The position numbers and the translations under genes were made by a program. Of a stretch of 64,000 bases of DNA, positions 36,269 to 43,931 are shown piece after piece. Position 1 is the first letter of the stretch. The number at the start of each line of letters is the position of its first letter. The stretch comes from Mycobacterium sp. (GTDB lineage Bacteria; Actinomycetota; Actinomycetes; Mycobacteriales; Mycobacteriaceae): the NCBI GenBank assembly GCA_021732005.1, contig JAKFVT010000033.1:248001-312000 (forward strand), in the 5' to 3' direction. The notes under the pieces were generated by a model. It saw only the letters and a program-made list of their open reading frames with translations, searched no databases and was not told the origin of the DNA.

Positions 36269-36751
36269 GTGGCAGATCAGTCAGCGGCGATCACACCGGC
36301 GCCTCCGCCGGACGCGATCATGCGGGCCGTCAACCCGCTCATGCGGCATCTGTTGCGCACCCCGCTGGCTGGCGGGTTGCGTAAGCAATTCATGGTGCTG
36401 TCGTTCAAGGGGCGAAAGACCGGTCGGGAGTTCGTAGTGCCGGTGTCTGCGCATTGGATCGACGGTGATCTGTATGCGTTGGTGGGGTCGGCGTGGAAGG
36501 TGAACTTTCGCGGCGGGGCTCCCGCGTCGGTGTTGTACGACGGGTGCGAGACGGCGATGCGCGGCGAGCTGATCGAGGATCGGGCGTTGACGGCTGATCT
36601 GTTTCATCGCTGCGCTTCGGCGTACGGAGTGAAGCGGGCGCAGCGGATGATGGGGCTGCAGTTCCGCGATAGCCGGATCCCTTCTGTGGAGGAATTTCGC
36701 GAGGCGATCGACGTGAACAAGCTGGCGGCGATCCGGTTCACTGCCGCTTAG
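36269..36751 (+). CDS. Deazaflavin (F420)-dependent nitroreductase-family protein
   Basis: 160 aa from GTG 36269. The Ddn/DUF385 split-beta-barrel signature is LMRHLLRTPLAGGLRKQFMV, LSFKGRKTGREFVVPVSAHW (F420-phosphate contact), LYALVGSAWKVNFRGGAPAS. Family members use F420H2 or other flavins to reduce or shield small molecules. The last 23 bases (ending IRFTAA and the stop) are repeated at 39236-39258, where they mark the far side of an apparent insertion. Confidence 0.75.
   Translation: MADQSAAITPAPPPDAIMRAVNPLMRHLLRTPLAGGLRKQFMVLSFKGRKTGREFVVPVSAHWIDGDLYALVGSAWKVNFRGGAPASVLYDGCETAMRGELIEDRALTADLFHRCASAYGVKRAQRMMGLQFRDSRIPSVEEFREAIDVNKLAAIRFTAA
36729..36751. repeat. Left direct repeat flanking the SWIM-VapBC insertion
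   Basis: This 23-bp sequence, which is the 3' end and stop codon of the F420-dependent gene, recurs at 39236-39258 with one mismatch (C to T at the 17th base). The shared core is CGATCCGGTTCACTGC. Confidence 0.8.
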
Positions 36752-36782
36752 TGCGGTTGCGGGATGACACCGGCGCACGCCG

Positions 36783-38441
36783 TCAAAGTCCCTTCGCATC
36801 AAGGGCTTTCATCAATGACGGTCGCCTACCGTAGTCGTGTCGGATCTGCGTGATGAATGACGCGAAGTCGGCGCTGCGACCGCCGCGGTCATAGAGTTTC
36901 GCCATCGTCGCCAGCGTCGTGGCGATTCCGGGATAGAGCTTGGTATCGGGGTACCGGAGATCACTCTCGAGCTGGGGACGGTATAGGTCTGCGGCTTCCA
37001 CCGGCCGAGCCTTGGCACCGCGGTCGGCCAGTTCCTTCCAAGCCCAGCCAGGGCCATAACGCTCGGCCGCCTGCCATGCGCCATCGACGTCGCCCTCGCT
37101 CAAACAAAGCTGAACCAAGACCGCGCCGGCGGCGAAGCGGTCAGAGGCTGCCAGTTGCCGTGCGTGGTCGAAAGCCCACGAACGTTCTGTATCGGCACCG
37201 TCGATGCCGGCCGCGAAATCGAGTAGGACGCGATAGGTGGAGACCGACGGGCGTCGGACGAAGTCGGCCCGAAGGACGCCGAGCGCATCATCGATCCGGC
37301 CAAGTCCCTGATACGTCGCAGCGACATCATCGGGGCTCAACCAGTGTGCGTTGCCGCCTCCGTGACTGCTGATTCTTCCTTCGGCCACTGCGCGGTCAAT
37401 CCACGCCACCGCCTCCTCGGGACGACCGGCTGCCCGCAACCGGTCGACGATCGCCCCGTATTGCGGGTGTTCATCGCGCTGGGAAAGCAACTCGACGGCC
37501 CGGTCGACGTCGCCGTCGTGGTCAGCGAGCTCGAGAAGCATTTCGTCGACTTCGAACCGTTGCCATCGATTACGGTCTGCCAGCTTTCGATCCAGTGCCT
37601 CGACCGCCCGGCGGTACGTTGCGAGTGCTTGCTCGTCGAAGGAACCCACGAAATCTGCCAACACGACGCGCGGCCACCCTGGGGAGTCGGCCCGGAATTT
37701 CACCAGCCACCTCGCCAGTTCAAGGGGGTCGGGTTGACCCACTCGACAGGCCTGCGTGTAGAGGTCGGCCGCACGTTGGCATTCATCACCGATCGCACCC
37801 GAGGAGTCGTCAGCGGTACCGACGATCTTGCGTAACCGGGTCACCGCATGCAGTAAGGCAGGTCGCACGAGTTCGGCAGATCCACTATCAAGGTGGAGTT
37901 CGAGTTCGTCGAGCATCTGACTGGCCGCCTCCGCGACCTCGAAGGAACGCCGGTAGTCGACAAAACCTCTGAATGCCAGAGCATTTCGCGCGTAGGCTTT
38001 CAACTCGGCTTTAGCCCGCGAGTCGTCGCCAGACACGGCCGTCGCGCGAACCTCCAGCATGCGGCGAACGCCGTCATCACGCTGCGCAAGCGTCATGACG
38101 AGGTCACGCAACTCACCGACGTCCATCGCTTGCACCGCCGCTTCGACCGTGCTGCTTGCTGTGTCGTCGACAGGGATCCTTCCCGTATCGATCGCGGCGA
38201 GTCCCGTTGCAACCAGATGCTTGCAGAAGTTGCCGTCGGCATGGTGCGGGCACGTGCAAGATCCGCCGAGCGACGGGCCGGACCAATCGAGCTCTACCGT
38301 GTAGACGTTCTTGGCCTGGATCGACGCGTATGCCTTGGAAGCTGTTGTACGGAGCCCTCGGACATAGCGAACGTAATCCTCGCCCCGCGCGTAGACCAGA
38401 TCACCGGCCGCCTTGAGCAGCGCGGTTTCGGAGAGCGGCAC
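36783..38441 (-). CDS. SWIM zinc-finger and helical-repeat protein
   Basis: About 552 aa if started at GTG 38441. The frame stays open to 38639, but that extension overlaps vapC and looks non-coding. N-terminal SWIM zinc finger: GSCTCPHHADGNFCKHLVAT (C-x-C...C-x-H), preceded by VYARGEDYVRYVRGLRTTAS and NVYTVELDWSG. The rest (about residues 150-550) is alpha-helical and TPR-like (AVEALDRKLADRNRWQRFEV, EAVAWIDRAVAEGRISSHGG). SWIM proteins bind DNA or protein partners; the role here is unknown. No function can be assigned beyond a possible scaffold. Confidence 0.7.
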   Translation of the reverse strand: MPLSETALLKAAGDLVYARGEDYVRYVRGLRTTASKAYASIQAKNVYTVELDWSGPSLGGSCTCPHHADGNFCKHLVATGLAAIDTGRIPVDDTASSTVEAAVQAMDVGELRDLVMTLAQRDDGVRRMLEVRATAVSGDDSRAKAELKAYARNALAFRGFVDYRRSFEVAEAASQMLDELELHLDSGSAELVRPALLHAVTRLRKIVGTADDSSGAIGDECQRAADLYTQACRVGQPDPLELARWLVKFRADSPGWPRVVLADFVGSFDEQALATYRRAVEALDRKLADRNRWQRFEVDEMLLELADHDGDVDRAVELLSQRDEHPQYGAIVDRLRAAGRPEEAVAWIDRAVAEGRISSHGGGNAHWLSPDDVAATYQGLGRIDDALGVLRADFVRRPSVSTYRVLLDFAAGIDGADTERSWAFDHARQLAASDRFAAGAVLVQLCLSEGDVDGAWQAAERYGPGWAWKELADRGAKARPVEAADLYRPQLESDLRYPDTKLYPGIATTLATMAKLYDRGGRSADFASFITQIRHDYGRRPSLMKALDAKGL

Positions 38442-38535
38442 ATCATCATGGTGCCCGATGACGAGACCACGCGCAGTCGCCTTCGCGTCGAGTGCGACGA
38501 GGTGGTGTCGGCGGTCACCGTCAATCGTTTCCGTT

Positions 38536-38934
38536 TCAGTCGAGTGCGGCCGACGTGATGTCCGTATGGGTGAAGTCGTCGCCGACGAACAGCAATGGTT
38601 CACCGGTGACCGCGGCGAGGGCGTAGGAGTAGCAGTCACCGAGGTTCAGGCCGGCGCGATGGCCGCTGCCACGCCCGAACTCGCGGTAGGCGCGTGTGGC
38701 ACTCGCTGCTTGCTCAGCGTCGAAAGATACTGTCACGATGCCCAATTGGTCGATGAGGCGCTCCACACGTCGCAGATCTTCGGGTTTCAGACGCCTCATG
38801 AGGACCGCCGCCACCTCGACCAGCGTGGCTGCGGAGATCTTCGGCTTAGCCGCGCCCGCTAGCGCGTCGACCAACCGATCGCGCCCCGACTCGTTGAGCG
38901 CTATGGCCACGATCGCCGAGGTATCGACGATCAC
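38536..38934 (-). CDS. vapC: VapC-type PIN-domain toxin
   Basis: 132 aa. PIN-domain ribonuclease with the acidic set MIVDTSAIVAI (Asp 4), AATLVEVAAVL (Glu), NLGDCYSYALA (Asp) and FVGDDFTHTDI (Asp). It cleaves RNA when its antitoxin is degraded. It overlaps vapB by 4 nt (start at 38934, antitoxin stop at 38931). The sequence HRAGLNLGDCYSYALA is typical of the VapC clade paired with Rv0623-type antitoxins. Confidence 0.9.
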   Translation of the reverse strand: MIVDTSAIVAIALNESGRDRLVDALAGAAKPKISAATLVEVAAVLMRRLKPEDLRRVERLIDQLGIVTVSFDAEQAASATRAYREFGRGSGHRAGLNLGDCYSYALAAVTGEPLLFVGDDFTHTDITSAALD

Positions 38935-39194
38935 GCAGGCAACCCGTTCTCGTCGTACAAGTCGGCTTGGTCTTTGAGAATGGACTTGCGCTGATGCGCG
39001 GTGATCGACCGATCCAGTTCGGCGAGCAAGTCATCGACCTTCTGACGTCGAGTATCTCCCCCCTCGCCAGCGGTGACCTGGGCAAGCTTGGCGCGCACTG
39101 CTTCTTCGACGGCGCTCGTCTGACTGAGTCCTGTACGCCGGGCAAGTTCCCGAACCAGCGCAACCGTCTGCGGGTTTTTGATGTTCAGACTCAT
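38931..39194 (-). CDS. vapB: VapB-type antitoxin (Rv0623/PSK family)
   Basis: 87 aa. N-terminal MSLNIKNPQTVALVRELARR and TGLSQTSAVEEAVRAKLA form the DNA-binding region of the PSK/Rv0623-like antitoxin family. The C-terminal half (SILKDQADLYDENGLPA) would wrap around VapC. Two inverted repeats immediately upstream are probable autoregulatory operators. Confidence 0.9.
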   Translation of the reverse strand: MSLNIKNPQTVALVRELARRTGLSQTSAVEEAVRAKLAQVTAGEGGDTRRQKVDDLLAELDRSITAHQRKSILKDQADLYDENGLPA

Positions 39195-39195
39195 G

Positions 39196-39228
39196 GTAGA
39201 AGTCTACCGGGCAATGGTAGATTTCTAC
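39196..39228. promoter_or_regulatory. Twin vapBC operators
   Basis: GTAGAAGTCTAC (39196-39207) and GTAGATTTCTAC (39217-39228) share arms GTAGA/TCTAC around two variable bases. Their centres are 21 bp apart (two helical turns) and they lie 2-34 bp before the vapB start. This is the expected layout for cooperative VapBC autorepression. Confidence 0.75.
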
Positions 39229-39235
39229 ACTGCGC

Positions 39236-39258
39236 CGATCCGGTTCACTGCTGCTTAG
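39236..39258. repeat. Right direct repeat flanking the SWIM-VapBC insertion
   Basis: Copy of 36729-36751 with one mismatch. It contains the stop codon of the minus-strand DMT transporter gene (39245-39247). Confidence 0.8.
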
Positions 39259-40168
39259 AGTCAAGTGCTTGCGGGACTTCCGTTTCGGGCTCGGCCTGAT
39301 GCCCGATCGCGCCGAACACCGCGACCGCCACGGCGCCGGCGACGGCCCCGACGAAGCCGAGCGCCACTACCCAGCCGAGTCCGGGCCGGGAGCTGTCGCC
39401 GAGAAACGCCACGCCGACGATTCCGGGCACCACCGTCTCGCCGACGACGAGGGCGGCGGTGGCGCCGTTCACCGAGCCGAGTTGCAGCGCCACGGTGTGC
39501 AGGTAGAAGCCGCCGATGCCGGCGATGGCGACGGTCCACGCCGCCGGGTCGGTCAGCACGACCCACGGTTGCAGCGGCTCGACACCGTCGAGCACCCGCA
39601 CACCGATCGCGAGCATGCCGAACAGCACGCCGGCGATCAGTCCGGCCATGACGGCACTGCGTGACCCGAGGATGCGGGTGAGCGCGATCCCGCCGAGCAA
39701 GATCAGCACCGAGACCGCCAGCACGATCCAATGGACAAGCCGGTCCGGGTCCACCTCGCCGCGCTCCCCGGCGCCGAGGCCGAGCACGAACAGTGAGGCG
39801 ATGACCGCGACGATGGCAATCCAGTCGCGGCTGCGTAACCCGATGCCGAGGACGGCGATCCCGAGCACCGCGGTGACGACCAGGTTGGCGCTGATGATCG
39901 TCTGTGACAAGAACAGCGGAATCAGCCGCGCCGAGACCGCGCTGCCGACGAAACCCACGACATCCAAGATGATTCCGACGATGAACGCTGCGGTGACCGC
40001 GGCGTGCAGGGTGGAGCGCAGGGTTGGTCCGCCGGTGGCGGTGAGGTGTCCAGTGGCGCCGCGGTCGCGGGCTGCAGCTGCTGATCGGCGTGCCCCGTAG
40101 GCCTGGAGGACCGAGGAGACCCCGTAGCCGACGCAGGCCAGCAGGGCTGCCAGGACACCGATCATCAC
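39245..40168 (-). CDS. DMT-superfamily (EamA/NIPA-like) membrane protein
   Basis: 307 aa, about nine to ten hydrophobic helices (VLAALLACVGYGVSSVLQAY; AFIVGIILDVVGFVGSAVSA; ANLVVTAVLGIAVLGIGL; IAIVAVIASLFVLGLGAGE; GWVVALGFVGAVAGAVAVAV). The repeat pattern fits small-molecule or Mg2+ transporters of the DMT superfamily. The C-terminal end (SKQQ and stop) is read through the direct repeat at 39236-39258. Substrate unknown. Two adjacent ATG codons occur at the start. Confidence 0.7.
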   Translation of the reverse strand: MMIGVLAALLACVGYGVSSVLQAYGARRSAAAARDRGATGHLTATGGPTLRSTLHAAVTAAFIVGIILDVVGFVGSAVSARLIPLFLSQTIISANLVVTAVLGIAVLGIGLRSRDWIAIVAVIASLFVLGLGAGERGEVDPDRLVHWIVLAVSVLILLGGIALTRILGSRSAVMAGLIAGVLFGMLAIGVRVLDGVEPLQPWVVLTDPAAWTVAIAGIGGFYLHTVALQLGSVNGATAALVVGETVVPGIVGVAFLGDSSRPGLGWVVALGFVGAVAGAVAVAVFGAIGHQAEPETEVPQALDSKQQ

Positions 40169-40208
40169 CGCTTGAGGCTAGCCGTCTTGACCGTTGATTG
40201 TGCTGGGG

Positions 40209-40787
40209 TTAGGCGCCGGCGCACACCTGCGAGTCGCGGATGGTGGTGCCGTAGACGTTGGCGGTGGCGATGTGGGCGTTGAGCTGACCGGAGGGCAGCT
40301 GGTGCTTCATGTTGTCGCTGATCTGGGTGAGCTGATACCAGAGGTGGAACATCGAATCCCCGTTGTAGACAGGCGAATACTCGCTCTGGTCGGGGTAGTT
40401 CACGATGAAGAGGGTCTGCGCGCGGGGGTCGAGGAAGGCCGCGGACTGGTCGAGGTTGGCTTCGATGGTGGTCGCGGCTTGTTGGACGCCGGGCGCCTGC
40501 CAGTTGTCGTGTTGGCTGTCGAGGAAGTGCTGGAACCCGAAGACTTGGCTCATCAGCGGGTCGTACTGAGCGTTGAACCATTGGCAGGAGTCGCGCATGG
40601 CGGTGGTCTGCTCGGGGGTGACGCGGTTCTGCCAGAGGTTGTAGGGGTAGACGGCGGTGTTGGGCTGCCAGTCGGATTCATGCGGGGCGAACTGCGGGAG
40701 CGACGGGGTTGGGTTGTCGGCGTTGGCGATTGGCGTCGTTAGTGCCGCCGCTATGAGTACCGCTGCGAGTGCGAACCCCTTGTGCAT
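40209..40787 (-). CDS. DUF5078 secreted protein
   Basis: 192 aa from ATG 40787 (MHKGFALAAVLIAAALTTPI, signal peptide cleaved after ANA). The mature part reads WQPNTAVYPYNLWQNRVTPE, MRDSCQWFNAQYDPLMSQVF, YSPVYNGDSMFHLWYQLTQI and ends with DSQVCAGA; two Cys could pair. It matches the mycobacterial DUF5078 family with no known function. Part of its 5' end is duplicated at 42333-42386. Confidence 0.7.
   Translation of the reverse strand: MHKGFALAAVLIAAALTTPIANADNPTPSLPQFAPHESDWQPNTAVYPYNLWQNRVTPEQTTAMRDSCQWFNAQYDPLMSQVFGFQHFLDSQHDNWQAPGVQQAATTIEANLDQSAAFLDPRAQTLFIVNYPDQSEYSPVYNGDSMFHLWYQLTQISDNMKHQLPSGQLNAHIATANVYGTTIRDSQVCAGA
40708..40733. repeat. DUF5078 5'-region segment, duplicated at 42333-42358
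   Basis: 26 bases with one mismatch to 42333-42358; the core is GTTGGGTTGTCGGCGTTGG. This copy encodes part of the DUF5078 signal-peptide region, while the other copy is non-coding. Confidence 0.75.
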
Positions 40788-40831
40788 GACCAAGTTTCCC
40801 GTGTGACAACTGGCATTGTCTAGGGGTTCGC

Positions 40832-40852
40832 GCGACCTAACGTTGCTTATGC
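40832..40852. repeat. Left direct repeat flanking the Doc/VapBC insertion
   Basis: 21 bp matching 42366-42386 at 19 positions; the shared start is GCGACCTAACGT and the shared end is TTATGC. It lies just upstream of the DUF5078 gene. Confidence 0.7.
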
Positions 40853-40866
40853 ACCCGAATCGGCAG

Positions 40867-41250
40867 TCATCCGATTGCGAATGCTTGCAGCTTCTCTGCG
40901 ACTTCCGTCAGTTCCAGATCACTCTGGACGGCAACAACGTTCATGAAGTCCTCGGCGTCGTCTACATCGAATTCGGGACTCAATTCAACTCCGTTGATAT
41001 ACAGGAACGTCCACGCGGCTGCCCATGCAGTGCGCTTGTTGCCGTCGACCAGTGCGTGGTTGCGAGCCAAAGACTGCAGCAGCGCCGCCGCCTTGGTGGA
41101 GAGGTCAGGATAGGCGTCAACACCGAAGGCGGTAGCCTGCGGGCGCGCCACCGCTGCGTCGAGCAGGCCGTAGTCGGCCACCCTCAGCTCGACACCTACA
41201 GCCGCAGCACCGGCGACCAGGACATCGTCGCGGTCGAGGTACTCGGTCAC
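40867..41250 (-). CDS. doc: Doc-type Fic-domain toxin
   Basis: 127 aa from GTG 41250. The Fic motif [12 protein letters not shown] (H-x-F/L-x-D/N-G-N-K-R) at about residues 64-75 marks the death-on-curing branch, which phosphorylates EF-Tu in phage P1 Doc. Other family features are [26 protein letters not shown] and FLYINGVEL. It overlaps its antitoxin as GTGA (41247-41250). Confidence 0.9.
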   Translation of the reverse strand: MTEYLDRDDVLVAGAAAVGVELRVADYGLLDAAVARPQATAFGVDAYPDLSTKAAALLQSLARNHALVDGNKRTAWAAAWTFLYINGVELSPEFDVDDAEDFMNVVAVQSDLELTEVAEKLQAFAIG

Positions 41251-41444
41251 GCAAGCCGGCGGTTGAGCTCTGCGCTGCGCTCGGCGACGATCCGCGCACC
41301 TTCCCGTACGCGACGCTTGTGATCGCTCGCGGCATCAAGAGCGGCGCGGTGGACGAATGCGCGCAACGACTGCTCCCCCGCAGCTGCCGCGGTGCGCAAC
41401 TGTTCCATCTCCACGTCAGTGAAGTTGACATTCAAGGCCGGCAT
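41247..41444 (-). CDS. Ribbon-helix-helix-like antitoxin of the Doc toxin
   Basis: 65 aa from ATG 41444 ([20 protein letters not shown]). The frame extends upstream as a shadow. The short beta-strand plus two helices ([40 protein letters not shown]) fits an RHH repressor. The C-terminal helix would block the Fic active site. Overlapping coding with doc and three GGTAC repeats upstream support a toxin-antitoxin operon. Confidence 0.75.
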   Translation of the reverse strand: MPALNVNFTDVEMEQLRTAAAAGEQSLRAFVHRAALDAASDHKRRVREGARIVAERSAELNRRLA

Positions 41445-41452
41445 CCAGCCAA

Positions 41453-41482
41453 GGTACCAGTTTCGGTACTCCTTCCGGTACC
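41453..41482. promoter_or_regulatory. GGTAC repeats upstream of the Doc antitoxin
   Basis: GGTACC (41453-41458), GGTACT (41465-41470) and GGTACC (41477-41482) occur with an exact 12-bp period, starting 9 bp before the antitoxin start codon. The period suits side-by-side binding of RHH dimers. Confidence 0.55.
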
Positions 41483-41600
41483 GCCCGATTCGCCACCTGT
41501 TGACCCGAGGCGCTTCGTTGGTCTCCATTTTCCCGCCGAGTGGCCGCCCGCCCCCAGCACTTTCACACCGGTCGCAAAAGTTCGACGACGAGCCCAAGGT

Positions 41601-41629
41601 GCGTAGCTTTGCGTAGCACACCTCGCTAC
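41601..41629. promoter_or_regulatory. Repeats upstream of the second vapB
   Basis: GCGTAGC occurs at 41601-41607 and 41611-41617 (10 bp apart), and GTAGC (41613-41617) forms an inverted repeat with GCTAC (41625-41629). It ends 11 bp before the vapB start and is a probable autoregulatory operator. Confidence 0.5.
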
Positions 41630-41639
41630 ACTGGCCGGT

Positions 41640-41888
41640 ATGGCCCGGACGATCCCGCAGCGTGAGCTGCGCAACGAGAACGCGAAGCTCATGGATGCGG
41701 TGGCAGCAGGTGAGACGTTCGTCGTCACCCGCCACGGCGAGCCGGTCGCCGAACTTCGCCCCATCCAGTCCGCCCGCAAGACGTTCACCACCCGTGACGA
41801 CTTGGCACGCATCGCCGGCGCGGGTGTCCGGATCGACCCGGGCCAGTTCCGTCGCGATCTCGACACCGCGATCGATCAGAGCGTGTAG
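41640..41888 (+). CDS. vapB: Phd/VapB-type antitoxin
   Basis: 82 aa. The N-terminus [20 protein letters not shown] and [17 protein letters not shown] matches the Phd/YefM DNA-binding fold. The C-terminal part ([20 protein letters not shown]) would bind the toxin. The stop is directly followed by the VapC ATG. Confidence 0.9.
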   Translation: MARTIPQRELRNENAKLMDAVAAGETFVVTRHGEPVAELRPIQSARKTFTTRDDLARIAGAGVRIDPGQFRRDLDTAIDQSV

Positions 41889-42284
41889 ATGGCGGCCGGG
41901 CTGCTGGACACATCGGTGGTGATCGACTGGCACGATCCGGCAGTCGCCGACAAGCTGCCGAACGAGATGGCGATATCGGCCATCACCGCCGCCGAGCTGG
42001 CGGTCGGCCCCCTCCTGGCGAGTACGGCGGTCGAGGCCGCCAAACGACAGTCGAGGTTGCAGGAGGTCGAATCGCTGATCGAGCCAATCCCTTTCGACGA
42101 CAGGGCAGCGCGCAGCTACGGTCTCGTCGTTGCGGCCGTCATCAGTGAAGGCCGCAAGCCTCGGAGCCGATTCGCGGATCTCCTGATCGCCGCTACCGCA
42201 CATGCTCATGGCCTGGACCTCTACAGCCGCAATGCGGACGACTTCGCAGGCCTTTCAGATCTGGTCCGCGTGGTGGCGCTGTAA
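41889..42284 (+). CDS. vapC: VapC-type PIN-domain toxin
   Basis: 131 aa. PIN motifs [11 protein letters not shown] (Asp), [13 protein letters not shown] (Glu), [20 protein letters not shown] (Asp) and RNADDFAGL (Asp). A ribonuclease toxin, translationally coupled to its Phd-type antitoxin with no gap. Distinct in sequence from the VapC at 38536-38934, so not a recent duplicate. Confidence 0.9.
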   Translation: MAAGLLDTSVVIDWHDPAVADKLPNEMAISAITAAELAVGPLLASTAVEAAKRQSRLQEVESLIEPIPFDDRAARSYGLVVAAVISEGRKPRSRFADLLIAATAHAHGLDLYSRNADDFAGLSDLVRVVAL

Positions 42285-42332
42285 TTCGGTGATTGGCCTG
42301 CACCCCATACCCATTCACTGAACTGAGATGGA

Positions 42333-42386
42333 GTTGGGTTGTCGGCGTTGGTGATTGGAGTTGATGCGACCTAACGTCGGTTATGC
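42333..42386. repeat. Remnant of DUF5078 5' region plus right direct repeat
   Basis: 42333-42358 matches 40708-40733 (one mismatch) and 42366-42386 matches 40832-40852 (19 of 21). In the left copy these two blocks are 98 bp apart; here they are 7 bp apart, so about 91 bp were lost. Confidence 0.7.
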
Positions 42387-42806
42387 CGGCGGCGGTGTGC
42401 CGATGAGGACAGCGGTCATGCGATAGCCGTCGGGGCCGGCTTTCCACGCGTGGTCGACACCGGTCATGACGACCATGTCGCCGGCCTCGATGCGGTGGGC
42501 GCCGTCGTCGAGGATGAGGTCGACGCTTCCGCTGACCACGAGCTCGAGGTCGAGGGTGTCAGTGTGATGCTTGGGGGTCTCGGTGTCGGCGCCTTGGTCG
42601 ACCACCATCCAGCGGACGTGGCCGGGCTCGAGGTACTGGTCGATCAGGTCGGCATTGCCCTGTGGGCGCGCCGGTGGCGGCGCCTGTGTCGTGTTGTAGG
42701 GAATGGCGATGCCGAAACCGGGTGCGACGGAGTTGATCTCGACCTCGTCGTTGCTGACGATGCAGGACTTGCCGTCGGCGTCGACTCCGGTGATGAACAG
42801 TCGCAT
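42381..42806 (-). CDS. Cupin-domain protein
   Basis: 141 aa from ATG 42806 (MRLFITGVDADGKSCIVSND). The frame continues upstream as a shadow of the P450 gene. Single cupin barrel: HTDTLDLELVVSGSVDLILD (motif 1-like, with His/Asp/Glu) and EAGDMVVMTGVDHAWKAGPD (motif 2, His). The His-Thr-Asp...Glu pattern could bind a metal. The sequence suggests a small regulatory or isomerase-like cupin; function unknown. Same strand as the truncated P450, 64 nt downstream of it. Confidence 0.75.
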   Translation of the reverse strand: MRLFITGVDADGKSCIVSNDEVEINSVAPGFGIAIPYNTTQAPPPARPQGNADLIDQYLEPGHVRWMVVDQGADTETPKHHTDTLDLELVVSGSVDLILDDGAHRIEAGDMVVMTGVDHAWKAGPDGYRMTAVLIGTPPPA

Positions 42807-42870
42807 GGGCCGCCTTCCGCTTGTGGTGGTGTCAGCGTAGTCGGCCACACCGCAGGCGACGCCGATTGCG

Positions 42871-43761
42871 TCAGTGCAGCGAGTACCGGATCGGCAGATG
42901 CTTAAGGCCGCCGACGAAGATCGTCGAGATGAACTCGGGCTCGCCGGCCAGCTCGATGGACTCCAGTCGCGGCAGCAGCTCGGTGAAGAAGCTGTTGATC
43001 TCCATGCGGGCCAGGGCGGCACCGAGGCAGAAGTGGACGCCGTAACCGAAGGACAGGTGCTTGTTCGGGTCGCGTCCGACGTCGAATGTGGCTGGCTTAT
43101 CGAAGATTTCCTCGTCCCGGTTGGCCGAGACGTAGGACAGCAGTACCGATTCGCCCTTGCTGATCGGGACGCCGCGCACTTCAGTGTCGGCAGTGGCGGT
43201 GCGCATGAACTCCTTGACCGGGGCGGTCCAGCGGATGATCTCCTCGACCGCGGTGCCCATCAGCTCGGGCTGTGCCTTGAGCCGGTTGAGCTGGTCCTGG
43301 TGCTCAATGAGGGCGAGCAGCCCACCTGAGATCGCGGCGCTGGTGGTGTCATGACCGGCGCTGGCGACGATCACGTAATAGGACAGGCAGTCGATGTCGT
43401 TGAGGAATTCGCCGTCGAGCTCGGCGTTGGCGATCGCCGAGGCGAGGTCCTCGGTCGGGTTGGCCCTGCGCGCGGCGGTGAGGGCGGTGAAGTACTGGAA
43501 GAAGTCGAGGATGACCGCGTGCAGCTCTTCCGGGTCCTTGCCGCGGCTGAGCTCGTCGTCGTCGCCGCCGAACAACTCCTGGGTGAGTTTGAGCATGCGG
43601 CCGAAGTCAGATTCCGGCAGACCGAGCAGCGACAAGATGACATAGAGCGGGAAGTTGACCGCGACCTCTTGGACGAAGTCGCACTCGGGACCCTTCTCGA
43701 CCATCTTGTCGACATAGATCTTGGCCAGTTCGTCGACGCGTCTTCTGTGCGCAGTCGGCAT
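42871..43761 (-). pseudogene. 5'-truncated cytochrome P450
   Basis: The P450 homology covers about 296 residues. I-helix SAGHDTTSAAI, the K-helix ExxR (EEIIR) and the haem loop FGYGVHFCLGAALARME are intact, as is the C-terminus. Normal bacterial P450s are about 400-420 aa. The N-terminal third (substrate-recognition helices A-C) is absent: recognisable sequence begins around HRRRVDELAKIYVDKMVEKG. The frame runs on to a GTG at 43896, but those 45 residues show no P450 resemblance. The break coincides with the left edge of the defence island, so insertion or replacement probably destroyed the gene. Confidence 0.75.
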
Positions 43762-43931
43762 CTCTCCAAGAGCAGCGTCGCTGGCGGCCGCACGGACGCC
43801 GCTGGGTATACCCCTACTTGGAAGCAGCTCGGATTGCCAGCGATCTTCGTCTAGAAGTGATGCATGATGAGCCGACGACACAGGTAGCAGGCGCACCTAA
43901 TGTGCAAGAGATTCGGAGGAACCTTTAACTA

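Larger units (their letters stand above)
36752..39235. mobile_element. Inferred 2.5-kb accessory insertion (SWIM gene plus VapBC)
   Basis: The segment contains only the SWIM-domain gene and a VapBC module, and is bounded by the 23-bp direct repeats at 36729-36751 and 39236-39258. The left copy completes the F420-dependent gene and the right copy completes the DMT transporter gene, whose stop codon (39245-39247) lies inside the repeat. The two host genes were therefore probably convergent and overlapping before insertion. No integrase or transposase is present, so the mechanism is unknown. Confidence 0.55.
40853..42365. mobile_element. Inferred 1.5-kb accessory insertion carrying Doc and VapBC modules
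   Basis: The segment between the repeats 40832-40852 and 42366-42386 holds two toxin-antitoxin modules. Near its right end lies a remnant (42333-42358) of the DUF5078 5' region, with about 91 bp missing relative to the left copy. The right repeat includes the stop codon of the cupin gene (42381-42383). A duplication of the pre-insertion junction explains this best; no recombinase is encoded. Confidence 0.45.
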
